Source: Bacteroidales bacterium (GTDB lineage: Bacteria > Bacteroidota > Bacteroidia > Bacteroidales > UBA3824). From it: DNA of 47,117 nt. The notes beneath the pieces are model-generated. The model saw nothing but the letters and a program-made list of their open reading frames with translations. It was not told the DNA's origin and ran no database searches. Both the position numbers and the translations under genes were made by a program. The stretch lies in the NCBI GenBank assembly GCA_017962175.1, contig JAGCVU010000122.1, forward strand, positions 1 to 47,117. Direction: 5' to 3'. Shown one piece after another: positions 16,876 to 27,054 of the stretch; the stretch's first letter is position 1; the number at the start of each line of letters is the position of its first letter.

Positions 16876-16907
16876 CAAAAATAAACAACCGTAGCAACAA
16901 AAAACAA
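16876..16907 (-). promoter_or_regulatory. candidate promoter of the hydrolase gene
   Basis: On the minus strand, TTG (16907-16905), 21 nt, TATTTTTG (16883-16876), ending 21 nt before the start codon. The spacing is slightly long. The rest of 16908-17094 is A-rich; it contains a TAATTTTG (16972-16979) on the plus strand that may serve the transporter gene, but without a clear TTG partner. Confidence 0.4.
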
Positions 16908-17094
16908 AAAAAACAGAAAAAAAAACAGAAAATTAACAATAGAAAATGCACCAAATTGCAATAAACTTTTGTAATTTTGGAACGCAAACTATACAATACC
17001 GCTTTGCGGCACAATTTATGTTCAAAAAATCGGTATACATATTGTATTTTGATACGAATAAAAACCGAACTTAAAAAAAAGTACGCCAATTTAA

Positions 17095-20000
17095 ATGAAG
17101 AAGCTTAGCCACTTTTTAATAAAGAATTTCGAACTTAAACCTCAGGAAATCAATATATTCCTGATGCTGTTTCTGCACTCGTTCTTTCTCGGACTTGCAG
17201 GCGCGTTCTATTTCACGCCCGCCAACTCTGAGTTTATCAAGTTCTTTGGCAGCGAACAACTTCCCTACGCATACATAGCGGCAGGCATTGGCGGTTACAT
17301 TTTCACTTCGATTTACTCTTGGTTTCAGAAACGCATAGGCAGCCGCACACTATTTATGGGCACGCTGCTTACTATGACAATACTCACTCTCTGCTGTAGA
17401 ATATTTCTTCACACTGTACCCGACAAGTGGCTGAGTGTGTTCGTGTTTATTTGGGCGTGGCCTTTCTTATCTATGATTGGCATTGAGTGCGGAGCATTGT
17501 CGCTCAAATTCTTAAACTTAGTGCAGGTTAAGAGAATTTTCGCATTGTTTAGTATGGGCGGCGTGTTGGCTGCTATCATTGGTTACCTTGCCATCCCGCT
17601 GTTAAACAAGGTTATCTCCCACCCTTACGACTTATTGTATGTGAGCACATTAGGATTTATTCTTGGTATAGTGTTCCTGATAATGCTCTACAACAAGTAT
17701 CCCGAAAAACTTGCCGACGAAAAGGGTAAAAAATTTGAACTCATCAAAAAAGAGAAAAACGACGGCACGGGATTTCTTCAACTTATCAAAAAGGACTATT
17801 TCAAATACATATTTATATGCGCCACCCTTTCGATGACCATTATATATGTAACCGACTTCTCGTTCCTGTCAACAGTCAAGATACATATTGCTCCTGAAAA
17901 CATTTCGCAATACTTGGCACTCGTGTATGCGGGATTGAAAATTGGTGAATTTGTAATATCCTATTTTTCAAGTCGTTTGCTCAGTCGCTATGGTGTCAAA
18001 TTAGGATTGATGATTCTACCTATAGCCATGGTGGTAATTGTAACTATGGCTGCCGTCATAGGCTTTTTCCCGGGCGTAGAATGCCTTATGTTTTTGATAC
18101 TCATAACTATAAACAAATCACAAGAACGTATTCTCCGTCGCGGTCTCGACGATCCGGCATTCAACATTCTTTATCAGCCATTGCCCGACAACGAAAAATT
18201 TGCCGTGCAAACCAAGGTGGGCGTAGTGCAGCAATTCTCCACTGCCATTGCCGGTTTGTTTATTCTCGGTGTCAACAAGATAATTACCATTGGCGGCGAA
18301 TACGACTTTAAATGGTTTATGCTATTCTTTGTGCCCGTATTGGTGGCGTGGGTAATCTCTTCGCGCAATCTTTATTATAGTTACAAAGACAATATCCGAC
18401 AGATACTTGCCGACATAAGCAAAGAGAAACGCCGCGACACATCTAAATATCAGTACGGAGCCGAGGTTTTGCGAAAATATATCAAAAAATCAAGTCAAAA
18501 ATTTACCAACCTTGCCGTTACCATACTGTCAGAAACCAATCCTCGTTCGCTCGAAGCATACGCCGGCACACTTTTGGAAAGCGACGACGAAGTGGTAAAC
18601 AAGGCTGTGCTGCGCAATATTGACCCCACATGGCGCCGTCGTATTGCATCTCCGTGCCAAAAAATTTACGAATCGTCAGAAAGTCCCGAAATCAGACTTC
18701 TTGCCGAACGCGCCAAAAACTATCTTGATTTTTCGGAAATCAAGACACCCCAGCCCGATGAGCTCAATGCTCTGGCTTCATCAGAATTTGTTTCAGACAA
18801 AATCAAATTGGAGAAATATATGCTCCAAGACGACAGTCTGTTAAACGAAGATATTATTCTCGGACTGTTAGACAGCACCGACAAAAACGTAAAATCGGCA
18901 GCCATCACCCTTGCAGGCAAACTACGCACTCAAAAGATGATCAGCAAATTGATATCGCTGCTCGAATCGGTTGAATATTACAACACAGCCGGCACAGTAT
19001 TGTTAGACATCGGCGACCGTGTGTTGCCCACCCTCAACGAATATTTTGAAAAATGTATGCAACCTGTTATCTTGCTGCGCATTATCGAACTTTATGGCAA
19101 ATTTGGTTCGGCTCCGGCACGTGCATACCTTATCAAAAACATCAACTATCCCAACCGCGAAGTGCAGCAGGCTGTAATATACGCAATGTATTTCTGCAAA
19201 TATCAGGCTGAACCCGAAGATGTGGACACCATTAAACAAAAGGTGAGCGAAACGGTTGAAAATATTGTTTGGATAATGTCGGCTCTTGAAGATATTGAAG
19301 ATGAGAAAAATACACTTAAACTATTTCAAGCTCTCGACATCGAAAAACAGAACAACCTCGATCAGTTGTTCCTATTGCTCAGCTTTATATACGAGCCGCG
19401 CATTATTGCTCTGATTCAGAAGAATATCATTGGCAAAAACACAATATTTGCTCTTGAAATTATCGACAACTTCTTCTCGCAAGATGTTAAGCAGATAGTT
19501 TCGCCGCTGTTTGATGATTTGTCGGCAATACAGAAAATCAAGAAATTGAGTTATTTCTTCCCGCAAAACAAATATTCGTTTAGCGACCGTCTCAAAGAGA
19601 TTATCAAACGCGACTTCAGCAAAATTGACAATTGGACAGTATCAAAGGCCGTTGAACTTCTCGGACGCTTGCACAAATCGAAATCAACTGCAAGTTCAAG
19701 TGCCGGAGTGATGGACTACAAAGATTTAAGTCTCTGGGTACGCGGCAATTTGGATGAACTTCTCACCAAGATACGCAAGAGCGAAATGCCCGACGAGATT
19801 TTCCTCTGTCTCTACCATACCGACGAAATGGTTTACTCGGCTGCCGCCAAGATTATCTACGAGGAGAACCCGATAAAATGCTCCGACTACCTCACCAACA
19901 TGTCGCCCAAAAAGCAGCAGCTGCTCTCCGACCTCACCAACGACCAGCCGATTCTTATCGACAAGGTGAAGATGCTCAAGAAGCACCCGATGTATTTTAA

Positions 20001-20364
20001 TGTGCCTGAGAACTTGCTTGTAAAGATGGCTGAGCATATCCGCATCAAACAATTGGCAAAAGGCGACGAAATTATGCCCACAGTGCCCGGTGCTGCTGAA
20101 GACATAATAATTGTGCTCAAAGGTACGCTCTGTGTAAGCGAAACTTTCGGCGACGATACATATTTCTTCAAAAACGACATCATCATCAAGGGTCTCAACC
20201 TTGATCAAGGTGCCAATGTTCTCACCGCTAAGAAAGATAGTACAGTATTGTTAATCAGCCGTTTTGAGTATTTCAACATCCTCATCAACGAAACCGACAT
20301 CATCCGCTACGTGTTTGACGAAAACAAACAAAATAGATTGGCTGACAAGGCTGAGGAGGAATAG
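17095..20364 (+). CDS. MFS/nucleotide-transporter-like membrane domain fused to HEAT repeats and a cyclic-nucleotide-binding-like domain
   Basis: This protein has 1089 residues. About twelve membrane helices occupy residues 20-430 (NIFLMLFLHSFFLGLAGAFY, YIAAGIGGYIFTSIYS, GLFILGVNKIITIGG). The layout is that of the ATP/ADP-translocase-like branch of the MFS. A long helical HEAT-like region follows (about 460-960), with repeats such as DKNVKSAAITLAGKL and NREVQQAVIYAMYFC. The C-terminus (about 985-1075) resembles a cNMP-binding beta barrel: KGDEIMPTVPGAAEDIIIVL, then FKNDIIIKGL. The gene stands alone between two convergent or divergent neighbours. Nucleotide transport is not shown. Such fusions may instead be receptors or regulated transporters. 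Confidence 0.8.
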   Translation: MKKLSHFLIKNFELKPQEINIFLMLFLHSFFLGLAGAFYFTPANSEFIKFFGSEQLPYAYIAAGIGGYIFTSIYSWFQKRIGSRTLFMGTLLTMTILTLCCRIFLHTVPDKWLSVFVFIWAWPFLSMIGIECGALSLKFLNLVQVKRIFALFSMGGVLAAIIGYLAIPLLNKVISHPYDLLYVSTLGFILGIVFLIMLYNKYPEKLADEKGKKFELIKKEKNDGTGFLQLIKKDYFKYIFICATLSMTIIYVTDFSFLSTVKIHIAPENISQYLALVYAGLKIGEFVISYFSSRLLSRYGVKLGLMILPIAMVVIVTMAAVIGFFPGVECLMFLILITINKSQERILRRGLDDPAFNILYQPLPDNEKFAVQTKVGVVQQFSTAIAGLFILGVNKIITIGGEYDFKWFMLFFVPVLVAWVISSRNLYYSYKDNIRQILADISKEKRRDTSKYQYGAEVLRKYIKKSSQKFTNLAVTILSETNPRSLEAYAGTLLESDDEVVNKAVLRNIDPTWRRRIASPCQKIYESSESPEIRLLAERAKNYLDFSEIKTPQPDELNALASSEFVSDKIKLEKYMLQDDSLLNEDIILGLLDSTDKNVKSAAITLAGKLRTQKMISKLISLLESVEYYNTAGTVLLDIGDRVLPTLNEYFEKCMQPVILLRIIELYGKFGSAPARAYLIKNINYPNREVQQAVIYAMYFCKYQAEPEDVDTIKQKVSETVENIVWIMSALEDIEDEKNTLKLFQALDIEKQNNLDQLFLLLSFIYEPRIIALIQKNIIGKNTIFALEIIDNFFSQDVKQIVSPLFDDLSAIQKIKKLSYFFPQNKYSFSDRLKEIIKRDFSKIDNWTVSKAVELLGRLHKSKSTASSSAGVMDYKDLSLWVRGNLDELLTKIRKSEMPDEIFLCLYHTDEMVYSAAAKIIYEENPIKCSDYLTNMSPKKQQLLSDLTNDQPILIDKVKMLKKHPMYFNVPENLLVKMAEHIRIKQLAKGDEIMPTVPGAAEDIIIVLKGTLCVSETFGDDTYFFKNDIIIKGLNLDQGANVLTAKKDSTVLLISRFEYFNILINETDIIRYVFDENKQNRLADKAEEE

Positions 20365-20399
20365 AAAATATTTTCAAATTATCTTACAACTATTCAAGC

Positions 20400-22529
20400 C
20401 TATTCAAAATTCTCGTAACTATCGTCCAAATCTTTCTTATCTTCGTCAAGTTGAATAGTGAAACCGGGATGATGTTTTTCTGAAACATTCACTTTGGCTT
20501 TTTCTTCACTCTTTGACGGTTCTTCAGTTTTTTCCTCAGTTTCAGACTTCGGAGCCGAAGGAGCTACGCTTGTGTTAATGCCTTGATCTTCCAAACATCC
20601 TACAAGTTGAGATTTTAGTTTCAGTATTTCAGTGGTATGCTCCTCGATAAGTTTTTGAAGTTTTACGGGATCTTTGGTTTCGTTGCCGGTAAGTTTGAAA
20701 AATTCCACCGACTCGTTGAGACTGCGCCATAGCGTAATCATATCTTCCGAATTGTGCAACATAGCCTCCGACGAACGCGAATTTGACTGAGTAATATCTA
20801 CCAACTGCTGCACAGCGTGATTGATAGCCACAGTACGGTCAAGCTGTTCGTTGCACGAAGCGGCAATATCCGACACCATAGCGGCATTTTTGCGAATACG
20901 AGGTGTTATCTTGTCAACAAGGTCAGACGAACGTTCAGTAATTTTAAGGCTTCGTGCACTTGACTCATTGATTTGAATCGACACTTCTTGACAGTGCTCG
21001 GCAAGTTTACGAATTTCGGCAGCCACCACTGCAAAACCTTTGCCGTGAACACCTGCACGAGCAGCCTCCACAGCGGCGTTGATAGCCAAAAGGTCGGTAC
21101 GTGATGTAATTTCATTGATAATCTTCGCCTTTGAAATCACATTTTGGATACAAGCAAGAGTGCTTGCCGAAGCTTTGGTAATGGTAAGCACGTCTTCGGC
21201 AATGCTGTCAGACGATTCGCAAGTCATTTTGGCATTTGCAGTGTTTTGTTCAATAAGCGACGCCATATTATCAAGTGCCGATGAAATTTCTTCTACAGCC
21301 GAAGCCTGTTTTTGAGTATCGTCGGACAATTGGGCTACAATATCCGACAACGATTTGCCGCTCTGTGCCGTTTCAAGCGAATATTTGCGTATAGCATGTA
21401 CTGCAGAACTGAGTCGTTCTTTCATAATCTTCACATTGCGAGTAAGGTCGCCCAACTCGTCAACATTGGCTATATGGTCGGCTGCTGTAGAGTATAGCCG
21501 TCCTTGAGCAATATCTTGAGCAAGAGTGTTGACCGAACGGATAGGTTCCACTATAAAACGTATCACCTGCCACATTAAAATACAAAATAGCAATATAGTT
21601 ACCAATCCGGTGATTACAAGCAACATCATCATATGACGGTCTGCCACAAAGAGCGAATCTTTTTCCACAAGAATACCGAGAGTCCAATCGGTATTGTCCA
21701 CACGGTGATAATAGATTTCTACCTCGCGCGATGAGTCGTTAAGACAAGATGCAATGCCCGAAACACGTTTGTCGGTAACAATATTGGTAAGAAAAGTTCC
21801 CAATCCGCGGTATCCTACCTGACTTGCCGAACGAAAATCCAAAGTGTTGATATATTTCTGTCGCGGATATGCAATAAGAGTGGTGTTCTCATCCACCATA
21901 GCACCCATACCAAGACCGTTGATTTTCATATTGGAAATATACGAGTTGATGGTGTCGTTGTCGAACACAGCGGTAAGCACGGCGAGTGTTTGTCCTTCAT
22001 AGTTGCGTACAGGCACAGCTACATTAAACACAGCACTGTCGCCCTTAAACTCTTTGGGCATAGCAAACACCTCGTTTTTGCCGGGAATGGCAAGTTTTCG
22101 ATAATAATCGCGCTGCATAGGGTCGCCAACAGAGTCAAGACCGCCATTAGTGGTATATTGCAAACCGTCGGGTGTAGTGAGACGTATGTAGAGATATTTG
22201 TCAGGGTTGTCTTCCACTAATCGAGTTGCCGACTGCAAAAGACGTTTGGAGTCAAAATCTTTGGAATAAATGCTTCCCAACAAACGCAGGTCGTGAACGT
22301 AGGCATTGAGATAGTTTGAAATATTCTTGCTCTGAATATCAAGAGTCTGCAATCCAAGATTGTTGATTGTTTTGTGCGAAGAGTTGTATAGATACTTGTA
22401 GATAAAAATGTCGGACCCGATAATGATTGCCGCCACAAAAGGAACGGTAAGCAATACGAGTTTGCTCCACAGGCTATGTCCGTGCGAGGCGACAAATCTA
22501 CTTAGAAAACTCTGCTTATGTTTAGCCAT
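20400..22529 (-). CDS. methyl-accepting chemotaxis-type receptor with dCache sensor
   Basis: This protein has 709 residues. It has an N-terminal helix at about 22-45, then a periplasmic double-Cache sensor at about 50-295 ([38 protein letters not shown]). A second helix lies at about 303-325, then HAMP at about 328-380. The signalling coiled coil ends in the hallmark hairpin [17 protein letters not shown], then [19 protein letters not shown]. The C-terminal tail (about 640-709) is charged and low-complexity. It would control a CheA-type kinase, yet no che gene is in the window. It lies 24 nt downstream of another receptor of the same type. Confidence 0.93.
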   Translation of the reverse strand: MAKHKQSFLSRFVASHGHSLWSKLVLLTVPFVAAIIIGSDIFIYKYLYNSSHKTINNLGLQTLDIQSKNISNYLNAYVHDLRLLGSIYSKDFDSKRLLQSATRLVEDNPDKYLYIRLTTPDGLQYTTNGGLDSVGDPMQRDYYRKLAIPGKNEVFAMPKEFKGDSAVFNVAVPVRNYEGQTLAVLTAVFDNDTINSYISNMKINGLGMGAMVDENTTLIAYPRQKYINTLDFRSASQVGYRGLGTFLTNIVTDKRVSGIASCLNDSSREVEIYYHRVDNTDWTLGILVEKDSLFVADRHMMMLLVITGLVTILLFCILMWQVIRFIVEPIRSVNTLAQDIAQGRLYSTAADHIANVDELGDLTRNVKIMKERLSSAVHAIRKYSLETAQSGKSLSDIVAQLSDDTQKQASAVEEISSALDNMASLIEQNTANAKMTCESSDSIAEDVLTITKASASTLACIQNVISKAKIINEITSRTDLLAINAAVEAARAGVHGKGFAVVAAEIRKLAEHCQEVSIQINESSARSLKITERSSDLVDKITPRIRKNAAMVSDIAASCNEQLDRTVAINHAVQQLVDITQSNSRSSEAMLHNSEDMITLWRSLNESVEFFKLTGNETKDPVKLQKLIEEHTTEILKLKSQLVGCLEDQGINTSVAPSAPKSETEEKTEEPSKSEEKAKVNVSEKHHPGFTIQLDEDKKDLDDSYENFE

Positions 22530-22553
22530 AGTAACTATATTATAATATTGTAC

Positions 22554-24476
22554 TTACTCTTTTTCTTTATTGTTGATCATCTGCGTCTCCAAAATCATCT
22601 TTACGTGCATAAGTTCGTTTTGATGTTCTTCGATCTGCTGTTTGAGCATTTCAGCCCGGTCGGTGTCTTTAGTTTTAAAGAAAGTAACATCTTCAACAAG
22701 AGCTGCTGCATATTTTGTAAACATTTCGGCTTGTTTTACCATTTCGGCGGCAGCGGTAGCATTGTTGGTAGCAATTTCGGCAAGTTGCTTAATTGATGAT
22801 GAAATCTGCTGCGAACTTAATTCCTGTTCCTGTGCCGATGATACTATCGACGATACCTTCTCATTGGTTTGATTGATAATGGGAACAAGTTTAGCAAAAA
22901 GTCGGGCTGCACTTTCGGATAGTTTCACATCTTCGGATATAGCCTCATCAATTTGGACTGCAGCAGCACGACAACGTTCGGCAAGTTTCTTGATTTCACC
23001 TGCCACCACGGCAAAGCCTTTTCCCTCTTCACCAGCTTTGGCTGCCTCTACAGCGGCATTGATGGCAAGAAGGTCGGTTTTGGATGCTATCTCGTTTATG
23101 ACACGTATTTTGTCAGAAATGCGCAACGTACTTTCGAGCGACTTTTGCGATACCTGCGACACAATAGTAAGATTTTCAACCACTTCGGCACTTATCTGAT
23201 GAGTTTCACGAGCGTAAGAGGTATTTCGCGAAATAATATCGAGCATATAACTCAGCACCGCCGAAATCTCATCGGCAGCAGTAGCCTGACGAGATACCGA
23301 TTGAGAAATATGTTCTGCCGAATCGTTGAGCATACGACTATCGGACACTATCTGCGAAGCCTTGGTACGAATGCTCTGTGTAATATTTTCAAGTTTGACC
23401 GACATATCTGAAGTAGACTGTAAAATCTGCCCAAGTTCGTCGTTGCGTTCTGCCTTAAACTCTTGCACTTTGTAAAGTTTTCCAGTCCAGAAACAGCCCA
23501 CAGCCTTCAACAACTGATGGAGCGGACGGTTGATATACGAATGCACAAGCAACAACAATACTAAAAGAAAAATTATACATGATGCAGGTATAAACAGAAT
23601 AAACAAATTGATTAGCAAGCTATTACGCGCTCGCAATGAAGATACCGGAGTGGCAAAAACATAATGCCAATCGGTAAAATCAATTTTTTTCCAAATTATG
23701 GCGTAACGGTCATTGTCGGGGGTAATAATATCTACAGGATCCACACACTCGATATTGGAGGCAATGACATTACCAAGTGTATTCAAACCCTTATATTCAG
23801 AGCTATCGGTAAGTTTAATCTTATTAACCCATTCAGGATGCTCGGTACACATCTGCACCAATGTAGAATTGCTACTTACCACAAATCCATAACCTGCGCT
23901 CATAACCTTTAGAGAACAAGCCATTTTTTCCACTTTTTTAGCATCCACAGCCGCCGAGATGATACCTAACATCTTGCCATTCTTGGTAGTGGGCACGTGA
24001 ATATAAATAACGTCACCCTTACCATCGAGCGAGGGCAAACGGTCTGAAACATAAAAACGTCGGCTGGCAATATAATTGAGCAAACCGTCGGGAGGTCGCC
24101 AAGCATGCATAGAATCTGACAATGTGGTAACAGTAAAACCGTCAGCATTAGTAAAACCGCAATAGCGAAACAGACCGTCACTATTTTCAACAAGCATTTT
24201 TATCATGCTGAAACTTACAGTGTCGCCAATGTGCTGACTTGTGCGAAAATCTGACAGCATCTCCAACTGCGACACAATTCGCTCAAACTGCTGAGATATT
24301 TGCGCCACATTGTTGGTAACTATCTCGTCCATTGCTTGATTGAGCAACGCCTTATTGTTGGTGCGAATCAAAATAAAAAGCAAAGTGTTGACACCCGCCA
24401 CCAAAGCTATGATAACAGGTATCAGCACCTTCATCATATTTACAACAATCGACTCTCTTTTCTGACTTTTGCCCAT
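22554..24476 (-). CDS. second methyl-accepting chemotaxis-type receptor with Cache sensor
   Basis: This protein has 640 residues. It has an N-terminal helix at about 14-36 and a large periplasmic Cache-like region at about 40-285 (FRYCGFTNADGFTVTTLS, RFYVSDRLPSLDGKGDVIYI). A second helix follows at about 290-313, then HAMP and the signalling hairpin [18 protein letters not shown], then [20 protein letters not shown]. It is the first gene of a two-gene operon with the following receptor, which it resembles in architecture. The sensor halves differ, so the two probably detect different ligands. No che, pilus or gliding gene is next to them. Confidence 0.93.
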   Translation of the reverse strand: MGKSQKRESIVVNMMKVLIPVIIALVAGVNTLLFILIRTNNKALLNQAMDEIVTNNVAQISQQFERIVSQLEMLSDFRTSQHIGDTVSFSMIKMLVENSDGLFRYCGFTNADGFTVTTLSDSMHAWRPPDGLLNYIASRRFYVSDRLPSLDGKGDVIYIHVPTTKNGKMLGIISAAVDAKKVEKMACSLKVMSAGYGFVVSSNSTLVQMCTEHPEWVNKIKLTDSSEYKGLNTLGNVIASNIECVDPVDIITPDNDRYAIIWKKIDFTDWHYVFATPVSSLRARNSLLINLFILFIPASCIIFLLVLLLLVHSYINRPLHQLLKAVGCFWTGKLYKVQEFKAERNDELGQILQSTSDMSVKLENITQSIRTKASQIVSDSRMLNDSAEHISQSVSRQATAADEISAVLSYMLDIISRNTSYARETHQISAEVVENLTIVSQVSQKSLESTLRISDKIRVINEIASKTDLLAINAAVEAAKAGEEGKGFAVVAGEIKKLAERCRAAAVQIDEAISEDVKLSESAARLFAKLVPIINQTNEKVSSIVSSAQEQELSSQQISSSIKQLAEIATNNATAAAEMVKQAEMFTKYAAALVEDVTFFKTKDTDRAEMLKQQIEEHQNELMHVKMILETQMINNKEKE

Positions 24477-24581
24477 CGTTTTTAAGGTAAAAAATGACGT
24501 TTAAATATACGCTTTTTTTATGATACGGCGTATACGTTTTTCACATTTTTTTCGGGCAAAAGAGTGTAGAATGCAAAATTG

Positions 24582-25757
<1,176 letters not shown>

Positions 25758-25774
25758 TTAAAATGTTAAAAAAA

Positions 25775-25804
25775 TGTAGAGACGTGCCATAGCGCGTCTC
25801 TACA
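25775..25804. repeat. REP-like palindromic element
   Basis: TGTAGAGACG (25775-25784) and CGTCTCTACA (25795-25804) form a perfect 10-bp stem. The loop TGCCATAGCG can extend it by three pairs. There is no T-tract, so it is not a standard terminator. The same kind of GTAGAGACG/CGTCTCTAC palindrome is scattered in many copies in several bacterial genomes. I see only this one in the window. Confidence 0.55.
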
Positions 25805-25825
25805 AATAATTGTTTCCAAAAAAAA

Positions 25826-27016
25826 TTATTTCAACAATGCCAACGCCTTGTTAATGCGTTTGAAGGCCTCGTCGATACGGGGGAAGTCAACCACGTAGCT
25901 CATACGAATACAAGCGTCAACACCAAATGCGCTACCGGCAACAGTGGCCACGTGAGCTACATTGAGAAGGAAATCACAAAGGTCTGACGATCCGTTTATT
26001 TTTTTGCCATCGTAAGATTTGCCGTAGTAAGCCGAAAAATCTGGGAAGGTGTAGAATGTGGCAGGAGGAACGTTGAGTTTTACGCCCGGAATCTCTTTGA
26101 GATATTTTACCATCAGGTCGCGACGTTTGATAAGCACCTCGTTGTTTTTGTCGATGATGCTCTGGTCGCCGTTGAGAGCCTCAATAGCAGCACGCTGAGT
26201 AATTGAGCATGTGCCCGAAGTAGTTTGACCTTGAAGTTTTTTGCAAGCCTTAGCCACCTCAACAGGGCCAGCCATATAGCCAAGACGCCAACCTGTCATA
26301 GCGTAAGCTTTTGAAAGACCGTTGATTACAATAGTTTGTTTGTAAACATTGGGAAACTGTGCTATAGATTCGTGGCTGCCTTGATATGTAAGATGTTCGT
26401 AAATTTCGTCGCTAATGATAGCTATTTCGGGATATTTAGCAAGCACATCGGCAAGAGCCTTGAGTTCGTCTTTGGTGTAAATGCTTCCCGAAGGATTAGA
26501 AGGTGCGTTGAGAATAAAGCCGTGAGTTTTGGGTGTGATGGCTTTTTCCAACTGTTCGGGAGTAATCTTGTAGTAGTTTTCGGGATTTCCCTCAATGATA
26601 ACGGGAGTTGCATTGCAGAGATGTGCAAGTTCGATATACGACACCCAGTAAGGAGTGGGAATTATCACCTCGTCGCCTTCTTGAAAAAGGCACTGCATAG
26701 CGTTGGCAAGGCACTGTTTAGCACCTGTTGACACAACTATCTGATTCTCGGCATATTCAAGATTGTTTTCACGTTTGAATTTGCCTTGGATTGCCTGTAT
26801 CAAATCTTTATAACCGGGTACGGGCGAATAAAACGAATAATTGTCGTCGATGGCTTTTTTGGCAGCGGCTTTCACGTTGTCGGGAGTGAAAAAGTCGGGC
26901 TGACCAACTGTAAGGTTCACAACGTCGATGCCTTGTTCTTTTAGTTCGTTGCTCTTCTGGCTCATCGCAAGTGTCTGCGATTCGGCTACTCTGTTGATTC
27001 TTGATGATAATCTCAT
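25826..27016 (-). CDS. aspC: class I aspartate aminotransferase
   Basis: This PLP enzyme moves the amino group between aspartate and 2-oxoglutarate, linking amino-acid synthesis to the citric acid cycle. The protein has 396 residues, standard for the family. Key residues seen are Asn170 in LNAPSNPSG, Asp203 and Tyr206 in IISDEIYEHL, and the PLP Lys236 in INGLSKAYAMTGWRLGY; Arg244 lies just after it. The N-terminal VVNLTVGQPDFFTP is typical of the prokaryotic subgroup. It is 38 nt downstream of priA and may be co-transcribed with it. Related aminotransferases with other amino-donor preferences cannot be excluded. Confidence 0.93.
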   Translation of the reverse strand: MRLSSRINRVAESQTLAMSQKSNELKEQGIDVVNLTVGQPDFFTPDNVKAAAKKAIDDNYSFYSPVPGYKDLIQAIQGKFKRENNLEYAENQIVVSTGAKQCLANAMQCLFQEGDEVIIPTPYWVSYIELAHLCNATPVIIEGNPENYYKITPEQLEKAITPKTHGFILNAPSNPSGSIYTKDELKALADVLAKYPEIAIISDEIYEHLTYQGSHESIAQFPNVYKQTIVINGLSKAYAMTGWRLGYMAGPVEVAKACKKLQGQTTSGTCSITQRAAIEALNGDQSIIDKNNEVLIKRRDLMVKYLKEIPGVKLNVPPATFYTFPDFSAYYGKSYDGKKINGSSDLCDFLLNVAHVATVAGSAFGVDACIRMSYVVDFPRIDEAFKRINKALALLK

Positions 27017-27054
27017 TTTTGTATATTTTTATGATGTTTTAATAATTTGCATTT

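Noticed and set aside
25775..25804. Reading the palindrome as a Rho-independent terminator
   Set aside because: No T-run follows the stem on either strand.
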